Shown here: in pieces, positions 6,603 through 12,413 of the stretch | Numbering within the stretch: the first letter of the stretch is position 1 | Layout of the letters: every line of letters starts with the position of its first letter | Position numbers and translations under genes: made by a program | Assembly: GCA_012036375.1 (NCBI GenBank) | Contig: JAAUOI010000058.1 | Location: forward strand, 1-12,413 | Reading direction: 5' to 3' | Source of the DNA: Allobrachymonas sp. | GTDB taxonomy: Bacteria > Pseudomonadota > Gammaproteobacteria > Burkholderiales > Burkholderiaceae_C | Length of the DNA: 12,413 bases | Notes under the pieces: generated by a model | Seen by the model: only the letters and a program-made list of their open reading frames with translations | Told to the model about the DNA's origin: nothing | Database searches by the model: none

Positions 6603-6619
6603 ACTATATTATTGATAGC
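6603..6619. repeat. Second short AT-rich palindrome-like repeat
   Basis: ACTATATTATTGATAGC is a 17-base relative, in reverse orientation, of the element at 5615-5631. It lies in the gap between the metallopeptidase stop and the insertion sequence. The following ACTCTACGCA resembles the TGCTAGCGCA that often follows such repeats in Comamonadaceae, from memory. Confidence 0.25.
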
Positions 6620-6659
6620 ACTCTACGCAAATTTCATGCCGGCTAGATGCCGATTTTGT

Positions 6660-6682
6660 GGCGGATTCAACTACGAAGTGCG
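6660..6682. repeat. Left terminal inverted repeat of the IS30-family element
   Basis: This 23-base terminus matches the right end with no mismatch. The transposase stop codon (6667-6669, read on the other strand) falls within it. Confidence 0.93.
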
Positions 6683-7656
6683 TCAGTGGGTAGTTTAATC
6701 GGAGTCAATTTCAAGCCATAGAACACCTCGTGAGGTGTTTTGTATCCCAAGCATTTGCGTGGCCGGTGGTTCAAGGCATACACCGCCTCATCGACCTGTT
6801 CTTGACTGATGTCTTGCAGATTCGTTCCCTTGGGGAAGTACTGTCTGAGCAAACCATTGGTGTTCTCGTTCAATCCACGCTCCCATGAGCAGTACGGATG
6901 CGCAAAGTACACCTTGGCCTCCAAGCAATCGGCCACATACTGGTGCTGAGCAAACTCCTTGCCGTTGTCAAATGTGATCGTGTGGCAGACCTGTTTGTGT
7001 GGGCGCAGCATCTCAATGATGGCCTCACCCACCCGTGTGGCCTCTTTGTTGGGCACTTGGGCCACCAGGCAGTAGCGCGATTTGCGCTCCACCAGCGTGA
7101 CCAGAAAGCCTTTGTGATGTGAGCCCACCACGGTATCGCCCTCCCAATCGCCAATGCGCCTTCTTTTGTCCACAATGGCCGGGCGTTGCTCAATGCACAC
7201 CCGGCCGGCAATCTGCCCGCGCCGCTCGCGTCCACTGGCATAGCGCTTGCGTCTGGCTTTCTGGCAGCGCAGGTAGGTGTACAGATCGCCGCAGGCGGCT
7301 TGGTCTTTGAGGATGTGCTGATAGATGCCCTCTACGCTGGGGGCAGCAATACCTTCAGCGTCCAGCCGCCCGCACACCTGCTGGGGCGATAAGCTCAGGC
7401 GCAGGTAGCAGTCCACATGCGCCAAGACGTGCGGGGCTATGGGTTTGGCGTTGCGGCTAGCTTGCTGGCAGCTCATGGCGTGGCTGTGTGCGATGGCTGC
7501 ATCGTAGAGGCCTGTACAGCCGCAACGGGCGATCTCCCGGTCAATGGTGCTGCGGTGGCGCTGTAGTTGCTTGGCAATGGTTGTGCGGCTTTGCCCAGCT
7601 TGCAGCAGGGCACTTATTTGGTATCGTTCGTTCAGGCTCAATTGGGTATAGTTCAT
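6667..7656 (-). CDS. IS30-family transposase
   Basis: The 329-residue product has an N-terminal helix-turn-helix region (about residues 8-45: LSLNERYQISALLQAG, then RTTIAKQLQRHRSTIDREI) that in IS30 binds the terminal repeats. It is followed by an RNase H-like DDE catalytic core. The catalytic triad is visible as Asp174 (GDWEGDTV), Asp230 (TFDNGKEF) and Glu264 (GLNENTNG); the 33-residue spacing between the second Asp and the Glu is the IS30 hallmark. The length is normal for the family and the frame is unbroken. Transcription runs away from the aminotransferase gene. ATG 7656 starts directly at MNYTQLSLNERYQI, the usual beginning of these proteins. Confidence 0.95.
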   Translation of the reverse strand: MNYTQLSLNERYQISALLQAGQSRTTIAKQLQRHRSTIDREIARCGCTGLYDAAIAHSHAMSCQQASRNAKPIAPHVLAHVDCYLRLSLSPQQVCGRLDAEGIAAPSVEGIYQHILKDQAACGDLYTYLRCQKARRKRYASGRERRGQIAGRVCIEQRPAIVDKRRRIGDWEGDTVVGSHHKGFLVTLVERKSRYCLVAQVPNKEATRVGEAIIEMLRPHKQVCHTITFDNGKEFAQHQYVADCLEAKVYFAHPYCSWERGLNENTNGLLRQYFPKGTNLQDISQEQVDEAVYALNHRPRKCLGYKTPHEVFYGLKLTPIKLPTDALRS

Positions 7657-7712
7657 GCGCTACTTTCAGACTGGCAGGTCAAAAAAGAGAGCATCCTATC
7701 CTTCTTGAGCCT

Positions 7713-7726
7713 ACCTGTTTACAGGT
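7713..7726. promoter_or_regulatory. Dyad-symmetric site just inside the IS right end
   Basis: ACCTGT and ACAGGT form a 6-base inverted repeat around TT. The site lies two bases inside the right terminal repeat and 57 bases upstream of the transposase start. It could be a transposase-binding or autoregulatory site, or a small hairpin in the transposase leader. Confidence 0.35.
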
Positions 7727-7728
7727 CG

Positions 7729-7751
7729 CGCACTTCGTAGTTGAATCCGCC
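7729..7751. repeat. Right terminal inverted repeat of the IS30-family element
   Basis: This is the exact reverse complement of 6660-6682. It ends 33 bases before the aminotransferase start and is followed by the TGT target duplication and AT-rich TTAAAATTTAA. Confidence 0.93.
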
Positions 7752-7784
7752 TGTTTAAAATTTAACCTTTTTTGATGCTTCATC

Positions 7785-8957
7785 ATGCTACCCTTCGCCA
7801 CCCGCCTCCAAAACGTCGAAACCTCTGCTATCCGTGAAATCTTCAAGCTGCTGGGCAAGCCAGGTATCATCAGCTTGGCTGGCGGCTTTCCTGATGCAGC
7901 TTTGTTTGATGTCGAAGGCATTCGCCAAGCCTCGCAGCGCGCCTTGGCCGATAAGCCGGGCGAAGTCTTGCAATACGGCGCAACCGAGGGCTATCAACCG
8001 CTGCGCGAGCAACTGGCTCGCTATATGGCGGGCAAAGGCGCTCAGGTCGACCCGAGCGGCTTGATCGTCACCACCGGCAGCCAGCAAGCGCTCGATCTGA
8101 TTGGCAAAACCATGATTTCGCCCGGCGACAAAGTGATTGTTGAAGCGCCGACGTTTTTGGCGACCATTCAGTGTTTTCGCCTCTACGGCGCGCACTTGAT
8201 CGGAGCGCCGATTGATGCAGAGGGCGTGAAAGTAGATGAACTTGAAAAGCTCATCGTTGAGCATCAGCCGAAATTAATTTACCTCATCCCCACTTTTGGC
8301 AACCCCAGCGGTGCGATGCTGAGTCTGGCGCGGCGCAAGCGTGTATTAGAGCTGGCGGTGCAGCACAAAGTGTTGGTGGTAGAGGACGATCCGTATGGCG
8401 AGCTGTATTTCAATGCGCCGCCACCGCCATCGATGCTGGCTTTGTCCAAAGACATTGCCGGCAGCCGCGATTGGCTGGCGCACTGCGGCAGCTTATCTAA
8501 AGTGCTCTCGCCTGGCCTGCGCGTGGGCTGGTTGATTGGGCATCCCGAGCTGCTGGCCAAAGCCACCATGTGCAAACAATTCTCCGATGCACACACCAGC
8601 AATCTCGCCCAAGCCACCGCCAATGAATATTTGCAGATGAATCGCATGGACGATGCGCTGTCTCGCGTGCGCCCCGCGTATGCGCAGCGTGCGCAGGCGC
8701 TGTGTGCGGCACTCAAAAAAGTATTAGGTGACGGCATTGATTTTTCTGCGCCACAAGGCGGCATGTTCGTCTGGGCCCGGCTGACTGCGCCACGCGCAGA
8801 TGCGCGAGAGTTTGCAAGCCAAGCTATTGAGCGCGGCGTGGCCTTCATTCCGGGCACACCGTTTTGCAGAAACCCCGATCACGCCACGTTGCGCCTGAGT
8901 TTCGCCACATCAAGCATCGAAAAAATCGAAGAAGCTGTGGCACGGCTCAAAGCTTGA
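7785..8957 (+). CDS. PLP-dependent aminotransferase, class I/II (2-aminoadipate/MocR-like branch)
   Basis: This is a fold-type I PLP enzyme of 390 residues, full length for the family. The Schiff-base lysine is Lys239 in CGSLSKVLSPGLRVGW. The cofactor-binding pair is Asp201 and Tyr204 in VVEDDPYGELYF, Asn173 lies in the FGNPSG turn, and Arg370 in LRLSF binds the substrate carboxylate. The opening LAGGFPD...LQYGATEGYQPLREQLA and the TGSQQALDL block match the cytosolic LysN/2-aminoadipate and MocR-type aminotransferases; there is no DNA-binding domain. The amino donor and physiological substrate cannot be told from sequence. The IS30 element sits just upstream and may have separated the gene from its original promoter; no clear ribosome binding site precedes ATG 7785. 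It may share a transcript with the SirB1-like gene 53 bases downstream. Confidence 0.9.
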   Translation: MLPFATRLQNVETSAIREIFKLLGKPGIISLAGGFPDAALFDVEGIRQASQRALADKPGEVLQYGATEGYQPLREQLARYMAGKGAQVDPSGLIVTTGSQQALDLIGKTMISPGDKVIVEAPTFLATIQCFRLYGAHLIGAPIDAEGVKVDELEKLIVEHQPKLIYLIPTFGNPSGAMLSLARRKRVLELAVQHKVLVVEDDPYGELYFNAPPPPSMLALSKDIAGSRDWLAHCGSLSKVLSPGLRVGWLIGHPELLAKATMCKQFSDAHTSNLAQATANEYLQMNRMDDALSRVRPAYAQRAQALCAALKKVLGDGIDFSAPQGGMFVWARLTAPRADAREFASQAIERGVAFIPGTPFCRNPDHATLRLSFATSSIEKIEEAVARLKA

Positions 8958-9010
8958 GTACAAGACCATACGGATACACAAGCACTGCGTTTTCTGGCAA
9001 TATCAAAATC

Positions 9011-9868
9011 GTGAAATTAGATATTCATCCGCCTACACCACTGGAATATTTCGCCACCTTGGTGGCCGATGATGATGCATTGCCGCTGCTCGAAGCCGCC
9101 GCCAGCATTGCGCAAGACGAATACCCCGAGCTGGATGTGCAGCAAGTCTTGGGCGATGTCGATCAGCTGGTGGCGCGGCTGAAGCGCCGCTTGCCGACAG
9201 ACGCTGCCGCTTTGCACCGCTTGCGCGCCCTGCAACAGTTTTTCTACCGCGATATGAGCTTTGCTGGCAATGCGAACAATTATTACGACGCAGACAATTC
9301 CTATCTGCACGCCGTCTTGCGCACCCGCAAAGGCATCCCCATCAGCCTGGCAGTCATCTGGCTCGAAATGGCACAAGCCATCGGACTCAACGCGCGCGGC
9401 GTAAGCTTCCCCGGCCACTTCATGATCAAAGTCACGCTGCCACGCGGCCAAGTGATGATTGACCCACTCACTGGCCAAAGTCTCTCCCGCGAAGAACTCT
9501 CCGAGCGCCTTGAGCCTTACAAGCGCCGCAGCGGCTTGGTCGATGATTTCGATGTGCCGCTCGGCCTCTATCTCCAATCAGCCACACCGCGCGACATCCT
9601 GACCCGTATGCTGCGCAACCTCAAAGAAATCCACAAAACCCAAGAAGATTGGCCTCGCTTCATCGCCATCCAAAACCGCCTCATCACCTTGTTACCCCAG
9701 GCTTGGAGCGAATACCGCGACCGCGGTTTGGCGCTGGCCGAGTTGGACGAAAAAATCGGCAACAGCAGCGCCGCCATTCCTGATTTGGAACTGTATCTGT
9801 CCAAGGCCGAAGACGCGCTCGATATCGACGCGATTGCAGAGCTGGTCGCAGGTTTACGGCAGATTTAA
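9011..9868 (+). CDS. SirB1-like transglutaminase-fold protein with C-terminal TPR-like helices
   Basis: The product has 285 residues from GTG 9011. The SirB1 (Transglut_core2) region covers about residues 35-170, with its hallmark blocks YYDADNSYLHAVLRTRKGIPISLAVIWLEMA cut here as YYDADNSYLHAVL and GIPISLAVIW, then VSFPGHFMIK and MIDPLTG. His136 and Asp151 hold two positions of a transglutaminase triad, but the catalytic Cys position appears to be Ser/Ala (GIPISLA), as I recall for many SirB1 proteins, so ordinary thiol catalysis is doubtful. The C-terminal 90 residues look like TPR helices. The earlier in-frame ATG 8864 is rejected because it lies within the aminotransferase gene and adds 49 residues of basic, non-family sequence. 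Cellular role is poorly known. Confidence 0.85.
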   Translation: MKLDIHPPTPLEYFATLVADDDALPLLEAAASIAQDEYPELDVQQVLGDVDQLVARLKRRLPTDAAALHRLRALQQFFYRDMSFAGNANNYYDADNSYLHAVLRTRKGIPISLAVIWLEMAQAIGLNARGVSFPGHFMIKVTLPRGQVMIDPLTGQSLSREELSERLEPYKRRSGLVDDFDVPLGLYLQSATPRDILTRMLRNLKEIHKTQEDWPRFIAIQNRLITLLPQAWSEYRDRGLALAELDEKIGNSSAAIPDLELYLSKAEDALDIDAIAELVAGLRQI

Positions 9869-9906
9869 CAACCTAAAAACCCGCGCACGCTGGTGCGACA
9901 GCTTTC

Positions 9907-11340
9907 ATGCACCATCATTTTGTCAACAACCAATTCGCGCCTCCTGCCAGCGGCCAATCATTGCCCATGACCGACCCCGCCACGGGCGAGATTTATGAGC
10001 AAATCGCTCGCGGCAACGCGCAAGATGTGGATACTGCTGTTCGCGCGGCTCGCGCTTGTTATGAGAATGTGTGGCAACACGTCACCGCCGCCGAACGCGG
10101 GCGCTTGCTCATGAAGCTCTCGATGAAAGTTGCCGAATTCGCAGACGAGCTCGCCGCGATTGAGCAGCGCGATTGCGGCAAGCCCGTGAAGCAGGCCAAT
10201 GCGGATGCGGCGGCGCTCTCGCGCTATTTCGAGTTTTATGCTGGCGCGGCTGATAAATTGCACGGCGAGACGATTCCTTATCAAAACGGTTTCAGCGTGT
10301 TCACTTGGCGTGAGGCGTTTGGCGTGGTGGGCAACATCATTCCGTGGAATTACCCGATGCAGATTTTTGGCCGCAGCGTGGGCGGCGCGCTCGCGGCGGG
10401 CAATGTGTGCGTCGTCAAGCCCAGCGAGGATGCATGCCTCTCGCTGCTTCGCGTGGCGCAGCTTGCGGCTGAGGTGGGCTTCCCCGCAGGCGCGATCAAC
10501 ATCGTCACAGGCTATGGCCATGAAGTGGGCGACGCCATCGCGCGGCATCCGGGGATTGATCACATCAGCTTCACCGGCAGCCCGCGTGTGGGCACGATCA
10601 TTCAACAAGTGGCCGCCGAGCGGCATTGCCCCGTCACGCTGGAGCTAGGCGGCAAGAGCCCGCAAATCGTGTTCGCCGATGCAGACCTCGATGCAGCGAT
10701 TCCAGTGATCATCAACGCCATCGTGCAAAACGCCGGGCAAACCTGCTCGGCTGGCTCGCGCTTGCTCGTCGATGAACTCATCTACGAAAACTGCTGGATC
10801 GCCTCGGGGCAGCCTTTGAAAACCTCCGCGCCGGCCTGCCCGCCATGGATTTAGATCTCGGCCCGCTCATTCGCCAAAGCCAGCAGCAACGCGTGTGGGA
10901 TTTCCTGTCTGACGCGCAAGTTGCAGGCATTCCGATGGTGGCGCAAGGTAAAGTGGTCGATGAAGCGCCCGAGAGCGGCTATTATCAAGCGCCCACGCTG
11001 CTGCGCGATGTGCCCGTGATGCACCGCTTAGCCCCAAGAAGAAATCTTCGGCCCCGTGCTCTGCGCGATGAAATTCAAAGATGAAGATGAAGCAGTCCGC
11101 ATGGCCAACGCCACGCCCTTCGGCTTAGTCACTGGCCTCTGGACGCGCGACGGCAGCCGCCAAATGCGCCTAGCCAAACGCATACAAGCCGGCCAAATCT
11201 TCATCAACAACTACGGCGCAGGCGGCGGCGTCGAGCTGCCCTTCGGCGGCTACAAAGCCTCAGGCTACGGGCGCGAGAAAGGCTTTGAAGCGCTGTATGG
11301 ATTTACGCAGCTCAAAACTGTGGCGATGAAGCATGGTTGA
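9907..11340 (+). pseudogene. NAD(P)-dependent aldehyde dehydrogenase, broken by two compensating frameshifts
   Basis: This is an aldehyde dehydrogenase of the betaine-aldehyde-like group; the exact aldehyde cannot be named. The first fragment (9907-10854) holds IIPWNYP with Asn148, the cofactor lysine Lys171 (VVKPSE), the FTGSPRVG turn, the general base Glu246 (LELGGKSP) and the nucleophile Cys280 (NAGQTCSAGS). After Tyr293 the frame is lost at the A-run 10787-10790: one extra A restores EKLLDRLGAAFENL. A second break at the C-run 11032-11035 needs one C fewer to give HRLAQEEIFGPVL. The two changes cancel, so the corrected gene has 478 codons including stop, normal for the family, and ends with INNYGAGGGVELPFGG and a typical C-terminus. 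As written, the protein would stop soon after the active site. Real decay or sequence error cannot be separated here. Confidence 0.85.
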
Positions 11341-11342
11341 TC

Positions 11343-11379
11343 TTGTACAAATTGAATTTCCAATATTCAATTTGTACAA
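11343..11379. terminator. Perfect 15-bp inverted repeat between convergent genes
   Basis: TTGTACAAATTGAAT (11343-11357) is exactly repeated as its reverse complement at 11365-11379, with loop TTCCAAT. It starts two bases after the aldehyde dehydrogenase stop and ends 19 bases before the glutathione S-transferase stop. The position suggests a bidirectional transcription terminator. The stem is unusually AT-rich and has no T-tail, and each arm carries the 8-base palindrome TTGTACAA, so a protein-binding site is an alternative. Confidence 0.5.
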
Positions 11380-11398
11380 ATGGCGCCAGCCAGATTTC

Positions 11399-12025
11399 TC
11401 AAAACACCACGCGTTCATTGCTCGGCAACTTCTTCATGCATCGCTCAAACAGCGTTGACGCCAGCCAAGCTTGTAGCCATGCCTGAGTAGCCGGCAGCGC
11501 CTGCGCATCAAACCATTTTTCGTTCACAGCGCGAAACTGGCGCACAAGTGGGAAGATCGCCAGATCGGCAGCGCAAGCTTGATTGCCGCCTAAATATTTC
11601 TCAGCCCTCAAGCGCTGCTCAAGCTGCGATAAGAAATCTCCCAGCGCCAAATCGCGTTGACGAGCGCTCGCCCCCGGCGCGAAGCGGTCAGGGTATTTGT
11701 AGGTATCCAACTGCTTTTTGAAAGCCCCATCATTCAAAGCCACCAGCGCTTGATTGCTAGGCGTTTGTGCTTCATCCCACCAATGCGCATCGCCGTGCTG
11801 CTCGAACGCCCAGCGCATGATGTCCATGCTCTCGTCAAGTACTTCACCGCTAGGCAACACCATCACCGGCACGGTGCCTTTAGGCGAAGCAGCCAGCATC
11901 GCCGCAGGCTTGTCGCGCAGCACGATTTCATAGGCATCAAATGCAATTCCTGCCTCGATTAAAGCCATACGCGCTCGCATAGCATAAGGGCAGCGGCGGT
12001 AGGTGTAGAGCAAAGGGTGAGGCAT
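11399..12025 (-). CDS. Glutathione S-transferase family protein
   Basis: The 208-residue product has an N-terminal thioredoxin-fold domain (about residues 4-77) with a Cys-Pro-Tyr motif at 12-14 (RRCPYAMRARMAL), the cis-proline Pro53 in GTVPVMV, and Glu65-Ser66 (LDES), which usually bind the gamma-glutamyl part of glutathione. A helical C-terminal domain follows (about 90-200) with the family's Asp-containing capping block (ACAADLAIFPLVRQF). The CPY motif suggests a Cys-type, glutaredoxin-like enzyme working on mixed disulfides or glutathione conjugates rather than a Tyr/Ser-type detoxifier. It is cytoplasmic and convergent with the aldehyde dehydrogenase. A plausible promoter lies about 60 bases upstream. 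The substrate is unknown. Confidence 0.88.
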   Translation of the reverse strand: MPHPLLYTYRRCPYAMRARMALIEAGIAFDAYEIVLRDKPAAMLAASPKGTVPVMVLPSGEVLDESMDIMRWAFEQHGDAHWWDEAQTPSNQALVALNDGAFKKQLDTYKYPDRFAPGASARQRDLALGDFLSQLEQRLRAEKYLGGNQACAADLAIFPLVRQFRAVNEKWFDAQALPATQAWLQAWLASTLFERCMKKLPSNERVVF

Positions 12026-12082
12026 TTCTGAATGAATCTCGCGATATTTGTTGAAGTGCGTACTGCGGTGTTTGTAGGAATT

Positions 12083-12112
12083 CTTATACCTGTATTTTTA
12101 AACTAGAGTAAA
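12083..12112 (-). promoter_or_regulatory. Candidate sigma-70 promoter of the glutathione S-transferase gene
   Basis: On the - strand TTTACT (12107-12112) and TATAAG (12083-12088) are separated by 18 bases, close to the TTGACA/TATAAT consensus. Transcription would begin near 12076, giving a leader of about 50 bases before ATG 12025. Confidence 0.4.
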
Positions 12113-12120
12113 CCAGCTAA

Positions 12121-12145
12121 GCTCATGATCCGGAAAAGCATGAGC
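12121..12145. other. Hairpin-forming inverted repeat upstream of the last gene
   Basis: GCTCATG (12121-12127) pairs with CATGAGC (12139-12145) around an 11-base loop. It lies 40 bases before ATG 12186 in a divergent intergenic region of about 160 bases, so it could be an operator or a leader hairpin. There is no T-tail to indicate termination. Confidence 0.35.
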
Positions 12146-12176
12146 CCCTCCTAAAATTTGCAGTATTCATTACATT

Positions 12177-12180
12177 GGAA
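12177..12180 (+). promoter_or_regulatory. Ribosome binding site of the last gene
   Basis: GGAA with a 5-base spacer precedes ATG 12186 and supports that start. Confidence 0.45.
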
Positions 12181-12185
12181 ACAAC

Positions 12186-12413
12186 ATGCCACCATCACTC
12201 GATACGAGATTTAGCCCTAAACGAGTTTCAATTTTCCTAGTCATAGCATGGGTAGTCTCCATAGCTGCCACTCTGTTTGTTCGGAATTTCTGGATAGCAC
12301 TAACTTCAGTATTTCTAGGGGGCGCACTGCCCTTCGCGCTTTTGGCGATCTGGTTGCCCCGTTCAGGAATTGGTCAATTTATAAAAGCTGCTGCATCTAT
12401 ATGGCAATTGAGA
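12186..12413 (+). CDS. Small membrane protein, function unknown (3' end cut by window)
   Basis: The frame is open from ATG 12186 to the window end, giving 76 residues. Two likely membrane helices are seen: about residues 14-32 (VSIFLVIAWVVSIAATLFV) and 36-57, the latter rich in Leu, Ala and Phe. A short basic stretch (SPKR) before the first helix suggests that the N-terminus is in the cytoplasm. I recognise no family. Codon use differs from the neighbours, with frequent CTA, ATA, TCA and GTC, and GC content is near 47% over 12241-12300, lower than the GC-rich genes upstream. This may mark the edge of a more recently acquired segment beyond the window. Confidence 0.6.
   Translation, partial: MPPSLDTRFSPKRVSIFLVIAWVVSIAATLFVRNFWIALTSVFLGGALPFALLAIWLPRSGIGQFIKAAASIWQLR

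Larger units (their letters stand above)
6660..7751 (-). mobile_element. Complete IS30-family insertion sequence (1092 bp)
   Basis: The ends are perfect 23-bp inverted repeats: the left copy is 6660-6682 (starting GGCGGATTCAACTACGAAG) and the right copy 7729-7751. The flanking trinucleotide TGT at 6657-6659 and 7752-7754 is a target duplication, in line with the 2-3 bp duplications of IS30 elements. A single intact transposase gene fills the element and its stop codon lies inside the left repeat. Perfect ends, a perfect duplication and an open transposase frame imply a recent and probably active insertion. Removing the element with one TGT joins the metallopeptidase and aminotransferase genes by a gap of about 104 bases, so the insertion landed between genes. 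Confidence 0.93.

Noticed and set aside
8864..9010. Upstream extension of the SirB1-like gene to ATG 8864
   Set aside because: It overlaps the end of the aminotransferase and adds basic, non-family residues; GTG 9011 gives the family's normal length.
9884..9897. Hairpin CGCAC-GCTG-GTGCG before the aldehyde dehydrogenase gene as a terminator
   Set aside because: The stem is only 5 bp and no T-run follows; it is too weak to call.
9958..10626. Long - strand open frame (222 codons) opposite the aldehyde dehydrogenase
   Set aside because: The + strand frame carries all aldehyde dehydrogenase motifs; the opposite frame has no family features and is a by-product of GC-rich codons.
1..12413. CRISPR array, tRNA or rRNA, phage or toxin-antitoxin module
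   Set aside because: No regularly spaced repeats, no RNA gene signatures and no matching protein motifs were seen.

Overview
The window looks like chromosomal DNA of a betaproteobacterium, probably Burkholderiales and perhaps Comamonadaceae-like. The clues are GC-rich coding sequence, a TAXI-type binding protein convergent with a DUF1631-type protein, a YgjP metallopeptidase with a long N-terminal linker, and short AT-rich palindromes resembling ones common in Comamonadaceae. This placement is inference, because no rRNA or tRNA is present.

Layout. (1) 1-1784: the downstream end of a metal-handling operon on the + strand, with a CusF-like copper-binding protein (5' end cut), an unclassified small outer-membrane beta-barrel, a periplasmic HMA-domain protein and a MerT-like inner-membrane protein. 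The order suggests a relay between outer membrane, periplasm and inner membrane, with copper the likely metal. (2) 1798-1915: an imperfect inverted repeat between genes. (3) 1965-5395: a membrane-anchored orphan TAXI-family protein facing a convergent DUF1631-type gene, which is preceded by a possible 34-codon H/C-rich mini-gene. (4) 5511-6585: a YgjP/DUF45 metallopeptidase split by a frameshift. (5) 6660-7751: a complete IS30-family insertion sequence with perfect 23-bp ends and a 3-bp target duplication. (6) 7785-9868: a class I/II aminotransferase and a SirB1-like protein. (7) 9907-11340: an aldehyde dehydrogenase broken by two compensating frameshifts. (8) 11343-11379: a perfect 15-bp inverted repeat between convergent genes. 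(9) 11399-12025: a glutathione S-transferase on the - strand. (10) 12186-12413: the start of an AT-richer membrane protein cut by the window end.

A theme across the window is single-base indels in short homopolymers (T at 1750-1754, C at 5782-5785, A at 10787-10790, C at 11032-11035, and possibly T at 5519-5523). Each one breaks an otherwise well-conserved reading frame. Sequencing error or real decay are both possible, and the proteins should be read with the corrected frames given here.

I see no CRISPR array, phage module, recognisable defence system or RNA gene. The parts least explained by known families are the beta-barrel inside the metal operon, the 34-codon mini-gene and the two inverted repeats.
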